A DNA stretch of 64,000 nt from Acanthopleuribacter pedis (GTDB lineage: Bacteria; Acidobacteriota; Holophagae; Acanthopleuribacterales; Acanthopleuribacteraceae): contig NZ_JAFREP010000005.1 of the NCBI RefSeq assembly GCF_017377855.1, forward strand, positions 124,001-188,000. The letters are read 5' to 3'. The position numbers were made by a program, and so were the translations under genes. The notes beneath the pieces are model-generated. The model searched no databases. It was not told where the DNA came from and worked only from the letters and a program-made list of their open reading frames with translations. This document shows positions 42,169 through 50,765 of the stretch, in pieces (position 1 is the first letter of the stretch; every line of letters starts with the position of its first letter).

Positions 42169-45100
42169 CTAGGCGTAGTCGTGTTGTTTGAGGTGTTGTT
42201 CGAAGGCGCGGACCTCCTCCCAGCTTGGTCGGTAGAAATAGACGCCGTGGCCCGGGGTGTCCATGCCGCGCACGAACAAATAAAAGAAGCCGGCGAAGAC
42301 GCGGTCGTAATGCTCCCGTTGGCGGATGCCCAGCCAGCGCCGCATCGCCATCAGGTAAATGCGGACCTGCATCGCGTAGTGTGCTTCCACGTGTTCCTTC
42401 AGTGCCGCTTCGCTGTAGTCGCTGAGCGTGTCGCTTTTCCAGTCCGCGAAATAATACCGGTCGTCGCGGCGCAACACCAGGTCGATGGAACCGTTGAGGA
42501 TGACGCGTTGTCCCCCCTCCGGTTTGACCGGGAAGTAAAAGTCGACCTCGTGGCGGCGGTCGTCGGCGTCGAAATCCATCACGCGCCAATCCTCGCGCAA
42601 GGGCTGGGTCAGTGCGTGGTAACACATGGCCGCCGCCGCCGCGTAGTGGCGCTCCAGGTCGTAGTTTTGCAAGCGGCCCAGCAGCGTTGCCTTGACTTTG
42701 TCCTGCTGCGCCCATTGCTCGAAATCGGGGAACTCCCCAAAAACTTTCTGCAACGGATCCATGTGTTCGAGGATTTCGTGGATGCAGTTGCCGGTGTTTT
42801 TGCCCTTGGGCATGCCCTCGTTTTCGACACCGACCTCGCCGGTGTGGTCCTCGTCGTCGCGCAATACCTTGCTCAGTTGGTCGCTGACCAATCCGGCCAA
42901 GGGCGTGTTTTTGTGGTGTGCCAGCTTGGTGTAGCTGGTTAAGCGCAGTTGGTTGTGGGCCGCCAGCACGGCCGGGTAATCCGGTGTCGGTGCGATGTCG
43001 GGGGGCGCGGGGGCCTGGTGTAACACCCTCGCTTCGCCCGACCCCAAGCCGCGTTGCAGGCGACGGGTTTCGAAATCCAAGTAGGGCAGGGGGCCGGCCT
43101 CGAACAGCGCGTCCAGTGCCGGCAACAGAATGTTGTATTCGGCGCGGCCCGCGTCTCGCCAGTAAGGTAGGTACATCTTGCTTTTGGCGCGCGTGAGCGC
43201 CACGTAATACAGGCGTTCGGCTTCTTCATCCAGCTCTTGTTGGTGGGGGACGGCGTGGTTTTTGGCGAGGTCGAGAATGCGGCCCCGTTGCGGATCGTGG
43301 AAGGCGTGTACTTCCTCCTGGCGCGGTGCCGAAAACCCCGCAAACAGAAAAACGACCTCGAATTCCAGACCTTTGCTGCTGTGGATGGTCATGATTTGCA
43401 CGGCTTCTTTTTCGGTTTCCAAGCGCAATAAATCATCGTCGACGGCTTCTTTTTTGTCGATTAACCGGCCCAGTCGTGACAGCAATTGTTGTAAGTCCAG
43501 CGCCGCACCCTCGCGTGTGAGCAGGTCGGCGAGGTGTTCGTAGTTGGTGACCGCCCGTTCGTCGTCGCTTTGCTGGAGCAGCCGTTCGAGGATGCCGGTT
43601 TCCCCGAACAGTTGGTGGAACAGGCGGCGGTAATCGCGGTCGCTGTAAATCTGTTTGCGCCATTCGATCAGTTGGACGCGCACGCTGTCGGGGATGGTGG
43701 GTGCGTTGCCCAGCGCGGTGGGCGAGACCTGGTAGAAGTCACTGAGCAGTGCTTTTTTGACGGCGCTGTCGTCGTCGACCTGTTCGATGGCGGCAAGCAT
43801 GTCGCGCATGTGGGCTGCCTCGCGGGTTTGGAACAGGCCGCCTTGTTTGTAAAACGCGAAAGGGATACCGTGACCTGCCAGCACCTCGCCGATCTGTTCG
43901 CCCTCGCGGCGCTTGCGGGTGAGCACGGCGATGTCGCGTGGTTTAAGGGTCGGCTCGGCAGCGAGCAAGTCGCGAGTGGTTTCGGCCATCCAATGGGCGA
44001 AACCCTGCTTGAGGTCGTAGCTGCTGAGTTTGGGTTTTTCCTCGTCGGGATCAGCTTGTAGGTAGAGGCAGCGCACGGCCGGGCCGGCGCCCAGGCGCAC
44101 CACGCGGTCAGGGCGGCCGCAACGCACTGGGTCGCGGTACTGAATGTCGCCCGCGAACAAACTCGGATGGGTGAAAATGTGGTTGGTGGCCGCGATCATG
44201 TCGGCGGTGGAGCGGTAGTTGTGCGAAAGCGACAAACGCCCGCCGCCGCCTTCGCCGATCAGGCGTCGCGCCGCCAGGTAGGTGTGGATGTCGGCGCCGC
44301 GGAAGCGGTAGATGGCTTGTTTGGGATCGCCGATGAGGTACAGGCGGTGGTCGCGACTCGCTAGGAAGATGCGGGAAAAAAGGGTCCACTGGCGTTCGTC
44401 CGTGTCTTGGAATTCGTCGATGATGGCGATGCGGTACTTTTTGCGCAGCGCCTGGGTTAAGGGTCCGCCCGCCGCGGGTTCGGCGCCGATCTGATCGGCG
44501 ACAAAACCGATCATGTCGTCGAAATCGAACCAGCCGCGCTGCTGTTTTTCATCGCGCATGGCGCGGCGCAGGTCGGGAAGCAACAAACGCAACAACTGCA
44601 CCTTCACACTGCAGAAGAAGGGAATTAAGGCCTGACCGTAATGCTGGAGTTCCTGCCAAGCACGGGACAAACCACTAGGATCGTTGACCATGCCTTTTTT
44701 GGCCTTGGTGAAGGTCCAGGTAGTGGCGTCAAACATATTTATGAGGCAGGATTTGTTCCTTTTGCCTGATTCCTGCCACGTGGCGCACAGGTGGAGTACT
44801 TCCCACAAGGGGGTTGTCTTTTCGGCGGTCAGCGCGGCAAGGTCGGTCAGGTACGTCTCAAATTTTTTGCGGAAATTTGCGTGGAGCTTGATGTCGGCCA
44901 GTTCCTCCAGCGCCTTGGCGGGATCCACGTAACGGCACCACTGTTGCCAAGCCTGCTCCGCGCCGCTCAGGTCGGGCAACAACAGGCCTTCTTTGGGGAC
45001 CAACTGCTTGAGCGTTTGCAGCAAGCTGCCGCCGAGGTCGCTGTCTTCCAGGGCGCGCGGGTGTTCCTTCAAATACGCGGTGAACAAATCGCGGTAGGCG

Positions 45101-45591
45101 CAGCGTTCGGTCAGCACGTAGGTTTTGAGGAATTGGGGGAAGACCAGGTCGAAAATTCGGGCGGAAGGCTGCTGTTCCATGCGGAACAAACGGCGGTTCT
45201 CGAAGGCGAACTCGCGCAGGACACTGTTGCAAAAACCGTGGATGGTGTAAATCGAGGCGTTTTCAAATTCGAACAGGGCATCGCGCAGGCGTTGGCGGTT
45301 TTCCGGCGTCAGCAGCCAGGTGTGTTCCGGGTCCAAATCGGCGCCCGCCCCTTCTTCCAACTGGATCAGTTCGATAAGTTTGGCGCGAATGCGGCCTTTG
45401 AGTTCGTTGGTCGCCTTTTCGGTAAAGGTCACCAAAAGGATGTCGCCGAGTTTGTGGCCGCGGAAAATCAGTTCTAATACAAGGTGTTCGATGGTGTAGG
45501 TTTTGCCGGTGCCGGCCGAGGCTTCGATCAAATGATCGCGCAGGGTGATGGTGTCGCCGAGGATGGCGGGTTTTGCGATACGTGTGCTCAC
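42169..45591 (-). CDS. recB: RecB, exonuclease V beta subunit (helicase-nuclease)
   Basis: The 1140-residue protein starts at GTG 45591, overlapping the recC stop by 4 bp (GTGA). UvrD-type motifs are complete: Walker A EASAGTGKTYT near residue 24, the DEFQDTD motif II, LIGDPKQAIYRFRGAD, and TIHSSKGLEFEVVFL. The C-terminal nuclease domain (about 950-1130) has GSIDLVL and the catalytic ADWKSDTL, which corresponds to the D-x(n)-D-W-K of RecB nucleases. RecB with RecC and RecD forms the enzyme that resects double-strand breaks and degrades foreign DNA. RecC is encoded directly before it. No recD is in the window. Confidence 0.93.
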   Translation of the reverse strand: MSTRIAKPAILGDTITLRDHLIEASAGTGKTYTIEHLVLELIFRGHKLGDILLVTFTEKATNELKGRIRAKLIELIQLEEGAGADLDPEHTWLLTPENRQRLRDALFEFENASIYTIHGFCNSVLREFAFENRRLFRMEQQPSARIFDLVFPQFLKTYVLTERCAYRDLFTAYLKEHPRALEDSDLGGSLLQTLKQLVPKEGLLLPDLSGAEQAWQQWCRYVDPAKALEELADIKLHANFRKKFETYLTDLAALTAEKTTPLWEVLHLCATWQESGKRNKSCLINMFDATTWTFTKAKKGMVNDPSGLSRAWQELQHYGQALIPFFCSVKVQLLRLLLPDLRRAMRDEKQQRGWFDFDDMIGFVADQIGAEPAAGGPLTQALRKKYRIAIIDEFQDTDERQWTLFSRIFLASRDHRLYLIGDPKQAIYRFRGADIHTYLAARRLIGEGGGGRLSLSHNYRSTADMIAATNHIFTHPSLFAGDIQYRDPVRCGRPDRVVRLGAGPAVRCLYLQADPDEEKPKLSSYDLKQGFAHWMAETTRDLLAAEPTLKPRDIAVLTRKRREGEQIGEVLAGHGIPFAFYKQGGLFQTREAAHMRDMLAAIEQVDDDSAVKKALLSDFYQVSPTALGNAPTIPDSVRVQLIEWRKQIYSDRDYRRLFHQLFGETGILERLLQQSDDERAVTNYEHLADLLTREGAALDLQQLLSRLGRLIDKKEAVDDDLLRLETEKEAVQIMTIHSSKGLEFEVVFLFAGFSAPRQEEVHAFHDPQRGRILDLAKNHAVPHQQELDEEAERLYYVALTRAKSKMYLPYWRDAGRAEYNILLPALDALFEAGPLPYLDFETRRLQRGLGSGEARVLHQAPAPPDIAPTPDYPAVLAAHNQLRLTSYTKLAHHKNTPLAGLVSDQLSKVLRDDEDHTGEVGVENEGMPKGKNTGNCIHEILEHMDPLQKVFGEFPDFEQWAQQDKVKATLLGRLQNYDLERHYAAAAAMCYHALTQPLREDWRVMDFDADDRRHEVDFYFPVKPEGGQRVILNGSIDLVLRRDDRYYFADWKSDTLSDYSEAALKEHVEAHYAMQVRIYLMAMRRWLGIRQREHYDRVFAGFFYLFVRGMDTPGHGVYFYRPSWEEVRAFEQHLKQHDYA

Positions 45592-48500
45592 GGCGTTTCC
45601 TCCCCGTCCTCGGGCGCAAAGCCGGCCACGCCCATTTGGCGGAATAACAGACCGAAACGACGCGCCACCATGGCTTCGATATCGGCGGCGACGGGATAGT
45701 CCTGCCAATCCCGCAAAGGGCCGTATTGATCGGCCAAGCCGGCTGCATCACCGCTTTTGAGGCGTTCGATACGTTCGTGGAACTGACGCGCGGCGTGAGG
45801 TTGGTGCCAATCCTTCTTCATATCGAGGATCAAGTCGCCGGGGGCCAAGTAGTTGTGGTGGGGTTGCAGCATCTCGCGCAACAGGCCTCTTAGGTACGTA
45901 AGCGCTTGGTTTTTTTCCAGGTGGAACGGCACCGGTTTCACCGGTTTGCTTTGAGTGGTGATCATCAACCCTTGGGTGTGGTTGCCGTGACCGGCGGCGG
46001 CGAGGGCAAGCGCATCGATCCAGCTTTTGAATAAGTGGCGATCCCAATTGATTGCAGCGCGGCTGAGCTTGCTGTTGAAGTAAACGGAGGCGCGAGCCTC
46101 GGGTCCTTCGAACAGGTACTGGGTTTGACCCGAGATTTCCACGGTGCGCGGACGACCGTCGATTTCCAGCTCGAGGCGAAGCGGTGCGTGTTGGAAACCC
46201 TCCGGTGTGTCCTCGCGGTCGGTGCCGAACTGGTGACGGGCGGCGCGACCGCTGATCGGGAAGGCGCGCAATTGGTCGAACCAGGCTTGCAGGGTGACTT
46301 GCAATTGCTCGCGGGTGATTTGGTGCAGCGGCCCGCCGGGCACCTCGCCGAGGATTTCACGATGGCGCAGACCTTGGTCCAGCGCGTTTTCAAAGGCGGG
46401 CGCCTTGCTGAAATCGCCGACGTGGTCGATCAGCACCTCGGTCAACACCCTGTTGAGGATTTGGTAGCGGGTCAGTGCCGCCAGGGTAAAGGGTTCATGC
46501 AGCTTGGAAAAAGCGTCTTCCTCTTGATCGCGCAGGCCGAGGTTGCGCCGGGCGCTTGTCTGCAACGGCGATTCGAGGAACTGGCGCAGTTCGTGTAATC
46601 CCACCAGAATCAGGTCGTCGTCGGCGGGGGTTTCCGGGGTCGGTACCAGGGCCGGCGGTTGGTTCAGCGCTTCCTCGCCCCGCGCGACACGGAAGTAGTT
46701 TTCGCGCGCCTGAGCCAGTCGCAGGGCAAAGGGATCGTGGTTGTTCCTGGGGGAGGGCGCCGCGTGATGGAAGCGGTAGTAGGACGAGTAACTTTTGAGC
46801 GGGTGGACCTGAATCTCGAAATCGGCGCGGTAGCGCTGTGCCTGGTACAGCATTTCGGCCAGTACCGAGGCCGGATTGCGCGGATCGTCCGTTTGTTCGT
46901 CGCGGTCCACGTAAGTCAATACGAGCATGTCGCGCGCGGACACCACGGTTTCCAGGAACATGTAGCGGTCGCGCTCCTGTTCCGAGACGTCGCCGATTTC
47001 GCGCTCGCGGCTAACCGCCGCCGTATCGCCCCGTTGCAGGCGTGCCCAGCGCAAGTCCAGGGTGTCCTTGCGTTTGGGCGCGGGGAAGTCGCCCTCGTTC
47101 AGGCCCATCACGTAGATCAATTTAAAAGGAATCGGCCGCATCGGCATAAACGAACTAACCGTGACCCCGTCGGCAAGGTACTGGTTATAAAAAGGGCGCA
47201 GTTGGTCGAGTTCCTGCTCCATAAAGGCCCTGGCCACGGCGTAGGGCAAGGTGGGTTGGTCTTCTTCCGGCAGGTCCGCGTGTAGCTCGGCGATGTCCTC
47301 GAAGGATTGTGCGATTTGGAGGATGCGCTCGAAGTCGCGTTCTTCGCCGGGGCCCGGCGCCAGGTAGGTGTTGATCAGCGCGCGCAGGTACAGCGCCCAT
47401 TCTTTGGCGCGGAAGCTGACCGCGTTAATGTCGCCGGTATCGTGAAACAGCGACTGGGTGACAGTAAAGAATTGATGGGCCGCGTCGCTTTCAGTTTCGC
47501 CCAGGCTGTAAACGGCGTAGGCGTCGCCGTGTTGTTGGAACACCTTTTCGCCGCCGCCGTGGAAATAAGGGCCGAGCAGCAAACGCTTAAAACCTTGGTC
47601 CCAGTTGAAGCGGTCCTGTTTTAAATAGCTGACGCCTTTTTGGTTTTGGTGGCCCCGGTCGCGTCCGTAGTAGATGTTGAGGCGGTCGGCGAAATCAATC
47701 CAGCGATGGGTGTCGGCCTCGGGGAAGCGGGCCTGGAAGTTGGGGTGTTGGTAGAGGCGGAACAACAGATCCCGTTCGAACTGGCTGTCCGGTAGCTCGA
47801 GCAGCAAACGCACCGCGTCGATCAGGCGGGCCGCCTTGCCGCTGACCCCGTCGACCAGGTTAAAAGGAATGCGGTGGATGCGGTGGAACGCGTTTTCGAT
47901 TTCGGCTTGGTAACGGGCCATGTCGGTAACCAGGATCGCCACGTCTTTTAGGTCGAGATCGGGCCGGTTCATCAGGCAGGTCCACAGGTGGTTGGCCACC
48001 GTTTCGGCCTCGCGCCGGGGACCCGCGCATGCCAGGACCTGGAGGCTGTCGTCGCCCTCGCCGGGTTGTGGCACCGCCGGCGGAGCCAGGCGTTTGAGAA
48101 TGTCGTACTGGATGCGGCCGAGCAAGGTGTCGCGCGAGGGATCACTAAAGTGTTCCTGGAAATCCCAATTGCCCAGGTCGTTAATCAGACGGAAGTATTC
48201 GCGGCCCGGTTTGCCCCAGGCTTGGAGCAAGGGGTTTTCCGGCAGCTCGTTGAGCAGTTCGCCGCTGTCCCAGGCCAATTCGGAGATGGGCGGTAGGGCG
48301 GCGATGCGGCGGCTTTCGTGGAGGGTGGGCACGTCTTCCCAAAATTCGCGGCAAGGGTTGAGCACGTAGAGGGAGATGTCGCCGAATTGCGCCAAAAACT
48401 TCAGCACGCGTTGGTGGTAGCGCGAAATATAAGAGATGCCGAAGATGTGGAGTGGTTCAAAAGTGGGGGCGGGGTCGGCGATAAAAGGGAGATGGGTTAG

Positions 48501-49064
48501 GTTGGTCAGGCGTTGTTCGCGGCTTTGGTTGAGGTCGTCTAGGCGGCCGTCCGGCGCGAAGATGTCGCACCACAAGGTTTTTTGCCAAGCTTCAATCGGA
48601 TGGTTGTCACCGCAGTAGCTGTTGCCTTCCAGCCAGGTGTCCAGCATGCCGCGGCGGGCGAAGGCGTATTCGCGGAAGAGCTGGACCAAGCGCTGTGCCA
48701 ATTGGAACAGGCGGCGACTGGGTTCGCCTTCGCCGCACAGGTAGGCGCGCACGTGGAGGAACGGTGGATCGTCTTGGTCTAAATGGTGGGCCAAGCGTTC
48801 CATGATTAAGGCTTGCAGGGCCCAATCGGAGAGGATTGCAACTTCCTCGCCCGCCAGGATTTCGGCCAGCAGGGGATCGAGTCGTTGGTAACGGATGTTG
48901 ATCGCGATGCCCTGGTGTTCGGCCAGGTGCAGGTTGAGCCATTGTTGCAGGTTGCGGTTGGGAATCACGATGGTGGGCGGCCGAAAAGGGTCCTGTCGCC
49001 GGGTGGCCGTGCTGAGCGGCTGGATCAAGTTTTCCAGGTGGTTGGCATAGTGGAGGTGAATCAT
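45588..49064 (-). CDS. recC: RecC, exonuclease V gamma subunit
   Basis: The 1158-residue protein starts at MIHLHYANHLENL; the ATG lies just behind GGGGCGACCTGCC. The family opening (HLENLIQPL, VIPNRNLQQWLNLHLAEHQGIAINI) and the segments DVAILVTDMARYQAEI, FMPMRPIPFKLIYVMGLNEGDFPAPKRKDTLDL and DRYMFLETVVSARDMLVLTYVDRDEQ mark RecC. It holds the chi-recognition site and the split DNA strands but has no own catalysis. Its stop overlaps recB by 4 bp, so the two are translated together. A recD gene would be expected before or after recB; neither side has one. Confidence 0.93.
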   Translation of the reverse strand: MIHLHYANHLENLIQPLSTATRRQDPFRPPTIVIPNRNLQQWLNLHLAEHQGIAINIRYQRLDPLLAEILAGEEVAILSDWALQALIMERLAHHLDQDDPPFLHVRAYLCGEGEPSRRLFQLAQRLVQLFREYAFARRGMLDTWLEGNSYCGDNHPIEAWQKTLWCDIFAPDGRLDDLNQSREQRLTNLTHLPFIADPAPTFEPLHIFGISYISRYHQRVLKFLAQFGDISLYVLNPCREFWEDVPTLHESRRIAALPPISELAWDSGELLNELPENPLLQAWGKPGREYFRLINDLGNWDFQEHFSDPSRDTLLGRIQYDILKRLAPPAVPQPGEGDDSLQVLACAGPRREAETVANHLWTCLMNRPDLDLKDVAILVTDMARYQAEIENAFHRIHRIPFNLVDGVSGKAARLIDAVRLLLELPDSQFERDLLFRLYQHPNFQARFPEADTHRWIDFADRLNIYYGRDRGHQNQKGVSYLKQDRFNWDQGFKRLLLGPYFHGGGEKVFQQHGDAYAVYSLGETESDAAHQFFTVTQSLFHDTGDINAVSFRAKEWALYLRALINTYLAPGPGEERDFERILQIAQSFEDIAELHADLPEEDQPTLPYAVARAFMEQELDQLRPFYNQYLADGVTVSSFMPMRPIPFKLIYVMGLNEGDFPAPKRKDTLDLRWARLQRGDTAAVSREREIGDVSEQERDRYMFLETVVSARDMLVLTYVDRDEQTDDPRNPASVLAEMLYQAQRYRADFEIQVHPLKSYSSYYRFHHAAPSPRNNHDPFALRLAQARENYFRVARGEEALNQPPALVPTPETPADDDLILVGLHELRQFLESPLQTSARRNLGLRDQEEDAFSKLHEPFTLAALTRYQILNRVLTEVLIDHVGDFSKAPAFENALDQGLRHREILGEVPGGPLHQITREQLQVTLQAWFDQLRAFPISGRAARHQFGTDREDTPEGFQHAPLRLELEIDGRPRTVEISGQTQYLFEGPEARASVYFNSKLSRAAINWDRHLFKSWIDALALAAAGHGNHTQGLMITTQSKPVKPVPFHLEKNQALTYLRGLLREMLQPHHNYLAPGDLILDMKKDWHQPHAARQFHERIERLKSGDAAGLADQYGPLRDWQDYPVAADIEAMVARRFGLLFRQMGVAGFAPEDGEETP

Positions 49065-49839
49065 GGTGAGCGGGGCGACCTGCCGAGGAAACAAATCGGC
49101 GCGAAGGTGACCGCGGCCGTGGTGAAGGAAGGCTCCACTTTAGCACAAACCGGGGGCGATTCCGGTTTCGGCGGGCCGCGGCCGCGGCATGTCGTGGTTA
49201 GAGACAGCCGGTGACCTGGAACTGCCGTGGAAGCTGTGATAAGCTGCCGAACTTGAGGCCCTTGCTCACTTCATTTTCGGGATTCCCGGCAAAATATCGA
49301 CGGTTTCGCAATCCTGTCCCCCCGCGTCGGACGCTTTGATTGGTTTGAGCGCGTATGCCTGTCGTTGTGTTGGTGCCCCGCCTAAGTGGTGAGGCGTGGG
49401 TTTAGCCTCTAAAACATAAGGCTTTAACCTAAGAGGCGCTGAAGTGAGGGGTTTTTGCTAAAGATCTGTAGCGAAATGGTTTGGAAAAAGCGAGCCGGGG
49501 TCGCGCCCGACCGCACCCACTGGGTGCGGTGAGCATTTTTACAGGCCGTTGTAGCCCAGAGGATTAGCTAAAATCACCGCGAGTTATCGCGCTTTTTAGG
49601 TTTAAAAAAGACACCGTTGGTGGTGACGCGCCCTCCCCCGTGTTTCACCCTTCTCCGGCGGATTCGTTTCATCCGGTTCGGTTCCCTTCGGGCGGCATCC
49701 CTTGACGTTTGCACATGCCGCCGCCGTTGGTGATGCCGCGTTGAGCCCGGCGGCACACATTTTGTATGGGTGTAAGTATGCACCTGCTCTGTTGACTGCA
49801 TTGCTAAATCCCGCGCTGCTTGCGTTCGCTTGAGGTAGT
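49065..49839. other. Divergent region between recC and the hypothetical gene
   Basis: The promoters for recC (minus) and the 169-residue gene (plus) should lie here. It contains the family 2 copy E. Near 49620-49780 it is rich in CCGCCG and other triplets without a coding frame I can trust. Confidence 0.45.
49428..49600. repeat. Palindromic repeat family 2, copy E
   Basis: This 173-bp copy opens with CCTAAGAGGCGCTGAAGTG and ends with TTATCGCGCTTTTTAGG. The inner arms TTTTGCTAAA and TTAGCTAAAA and the GAGCCGGGGTCGCGCCCGAC block match the family. Confidence 0.8.
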
Positions 49840-50349
49840 ATGACCTTTAAGACGATTCCAGATTCCATGTCGGCCGACGAACTCCTCCAGCAGGAGGGGT
49901 GGTTTTTAATGGTCGACGTCTTTCGTGTGCTTGACCCCGAGGATACCGGCAAATACAAGCTGGCCTTTAAGCAAATCAAACGCCTGATCAGCAAGAACCA
50001 AGAGCCCTTTGACATCATGGGTCGTCGTAAATTGGGCGGTCGGGTTTTGTTGTTGATGGAAAAGTTTGCGCCTTGGTACCGCAACAATCCCATGTTCAAA
50101 CTCACCAAGCTTGAAGCGTCGGTTTCCTTTAATGAATTTATGCAATTGGAGGGCGAATATTTTTTTCGCTTGTCCGAAGTCTGTAACGCCTATGCCGATT
50201 TTCTCCCCTACAGCTATGCGATTTTAAAGCGTGACGCCGACCGTCGCGAGGATGCGCTGGCGGAAATCGGCGTGTGTAAATTCGACACTACCTATATCGT
50301 GCAGATGCCGCGTTTCCGCGATTGGTTGGGTGGCGAGTTTCATCTTTAG
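49840..50349 (+). CDS. Hypothetical protein with an internally duplicated domain
   Basis: The 169-residue protein is mostly helical, without signal peptide. Its two halves align: DELLQQEGWFLMVDVF...FDIMGRRKLGGRVLLLMEKFAPWYRNN and NEFMQLEGEYFFRLSEV...LAEIGVCKFDTTYIVQMPRFRDWLGG. Each half thus holds an x-x-EG-x-(F/Y) helix, then an IGxxK loop and a M-x-x-F-x-x-W helix. This resembles tandem small winged-helix or excisionase-like modules, but I do not know the family. The last codon is followed by the TAG stop, whose T and A coincide with the edge of the MITE-like element at 50347. Confidence 0.6.
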   Translation: MTFKTIPDSMSADELLQQEGWFLMVDVFRVLDPEDTGKYKLAFKQIKRLISKNQEPFDIMGRRKLGGRVLLLMEKFAPWYRNNPMFKLTKLEASVSFNEFMQLEGEYFFRLSEVCNAYADFLPYSYAILKRDADRREDALAEIGVCKFDTTYIVQMPRFRDWLGGEFHL

Positions 50350-50570
50350 CCCGCATTTCTCACAAGGATTCGTCGCGAGAAGCAGAAAGCCTTGTGAGTA
50401 CGAAGATGACGACCAAGAGACGGCGCAGGGGTCCGACCATTCGCGGGGCCGACCTTTGGGCGTTGCAGCTGAGGCGAAGGCGGCTCGACCGAGTAATGCG
50501 GGAGGCCGCCCCCTCGTAATCGCATGGCTTTCGGCTTCGTAGCAGAATTCCGTGTGAGAAATGCGGGCTA
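50347..50570. repeat. MITE-like element, copy 2 of 2
   Basis: This 224-bp copy matches 6112-6321 in both ends and most internal blocks (GGCGCAGGGGTCCGACC, AAGGCGGCTCGACCGAGTAA, GCCGCCCCCTCGTAATCGCAT). The right end has one mismatch (CGTGTGAG for CTTGTGAG). Its first three bases, TAG, are the stop codon of the gene before it. The sequence beyond the right end is again G, so the site without the insert would also read TAG. Confidence 0.8.
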
Positions 50571-50765
50571 GTCGTCGGTTGAATGCCGTGTAAATCCTTA
50601 TTGAATGATGAAACATTGCGATTCCGCGGTGAGAATTCCGCGCCCGCCGTGAATTATCGTTTCGCGGTGATGCGCCTTGCCGATATGATGGTTTTTTTCC
50701 CATAACGCCTTGGGGATCGTTTCAGTTCCCTTTAGGTTACGCCTTGAACCCTCGGAGGTTACAGC
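50571..50765. promoter_or_regulatory. Upstream region of the acylase gene
   Basis: The 195 bp between the MITE-like element and the acylase start should hold its promoter. A strong ribosome site (GGAGG) stands 10 bases before the ATG at 50766. I cannot single out -35 and -10 boxes. Confidence 0.35.
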
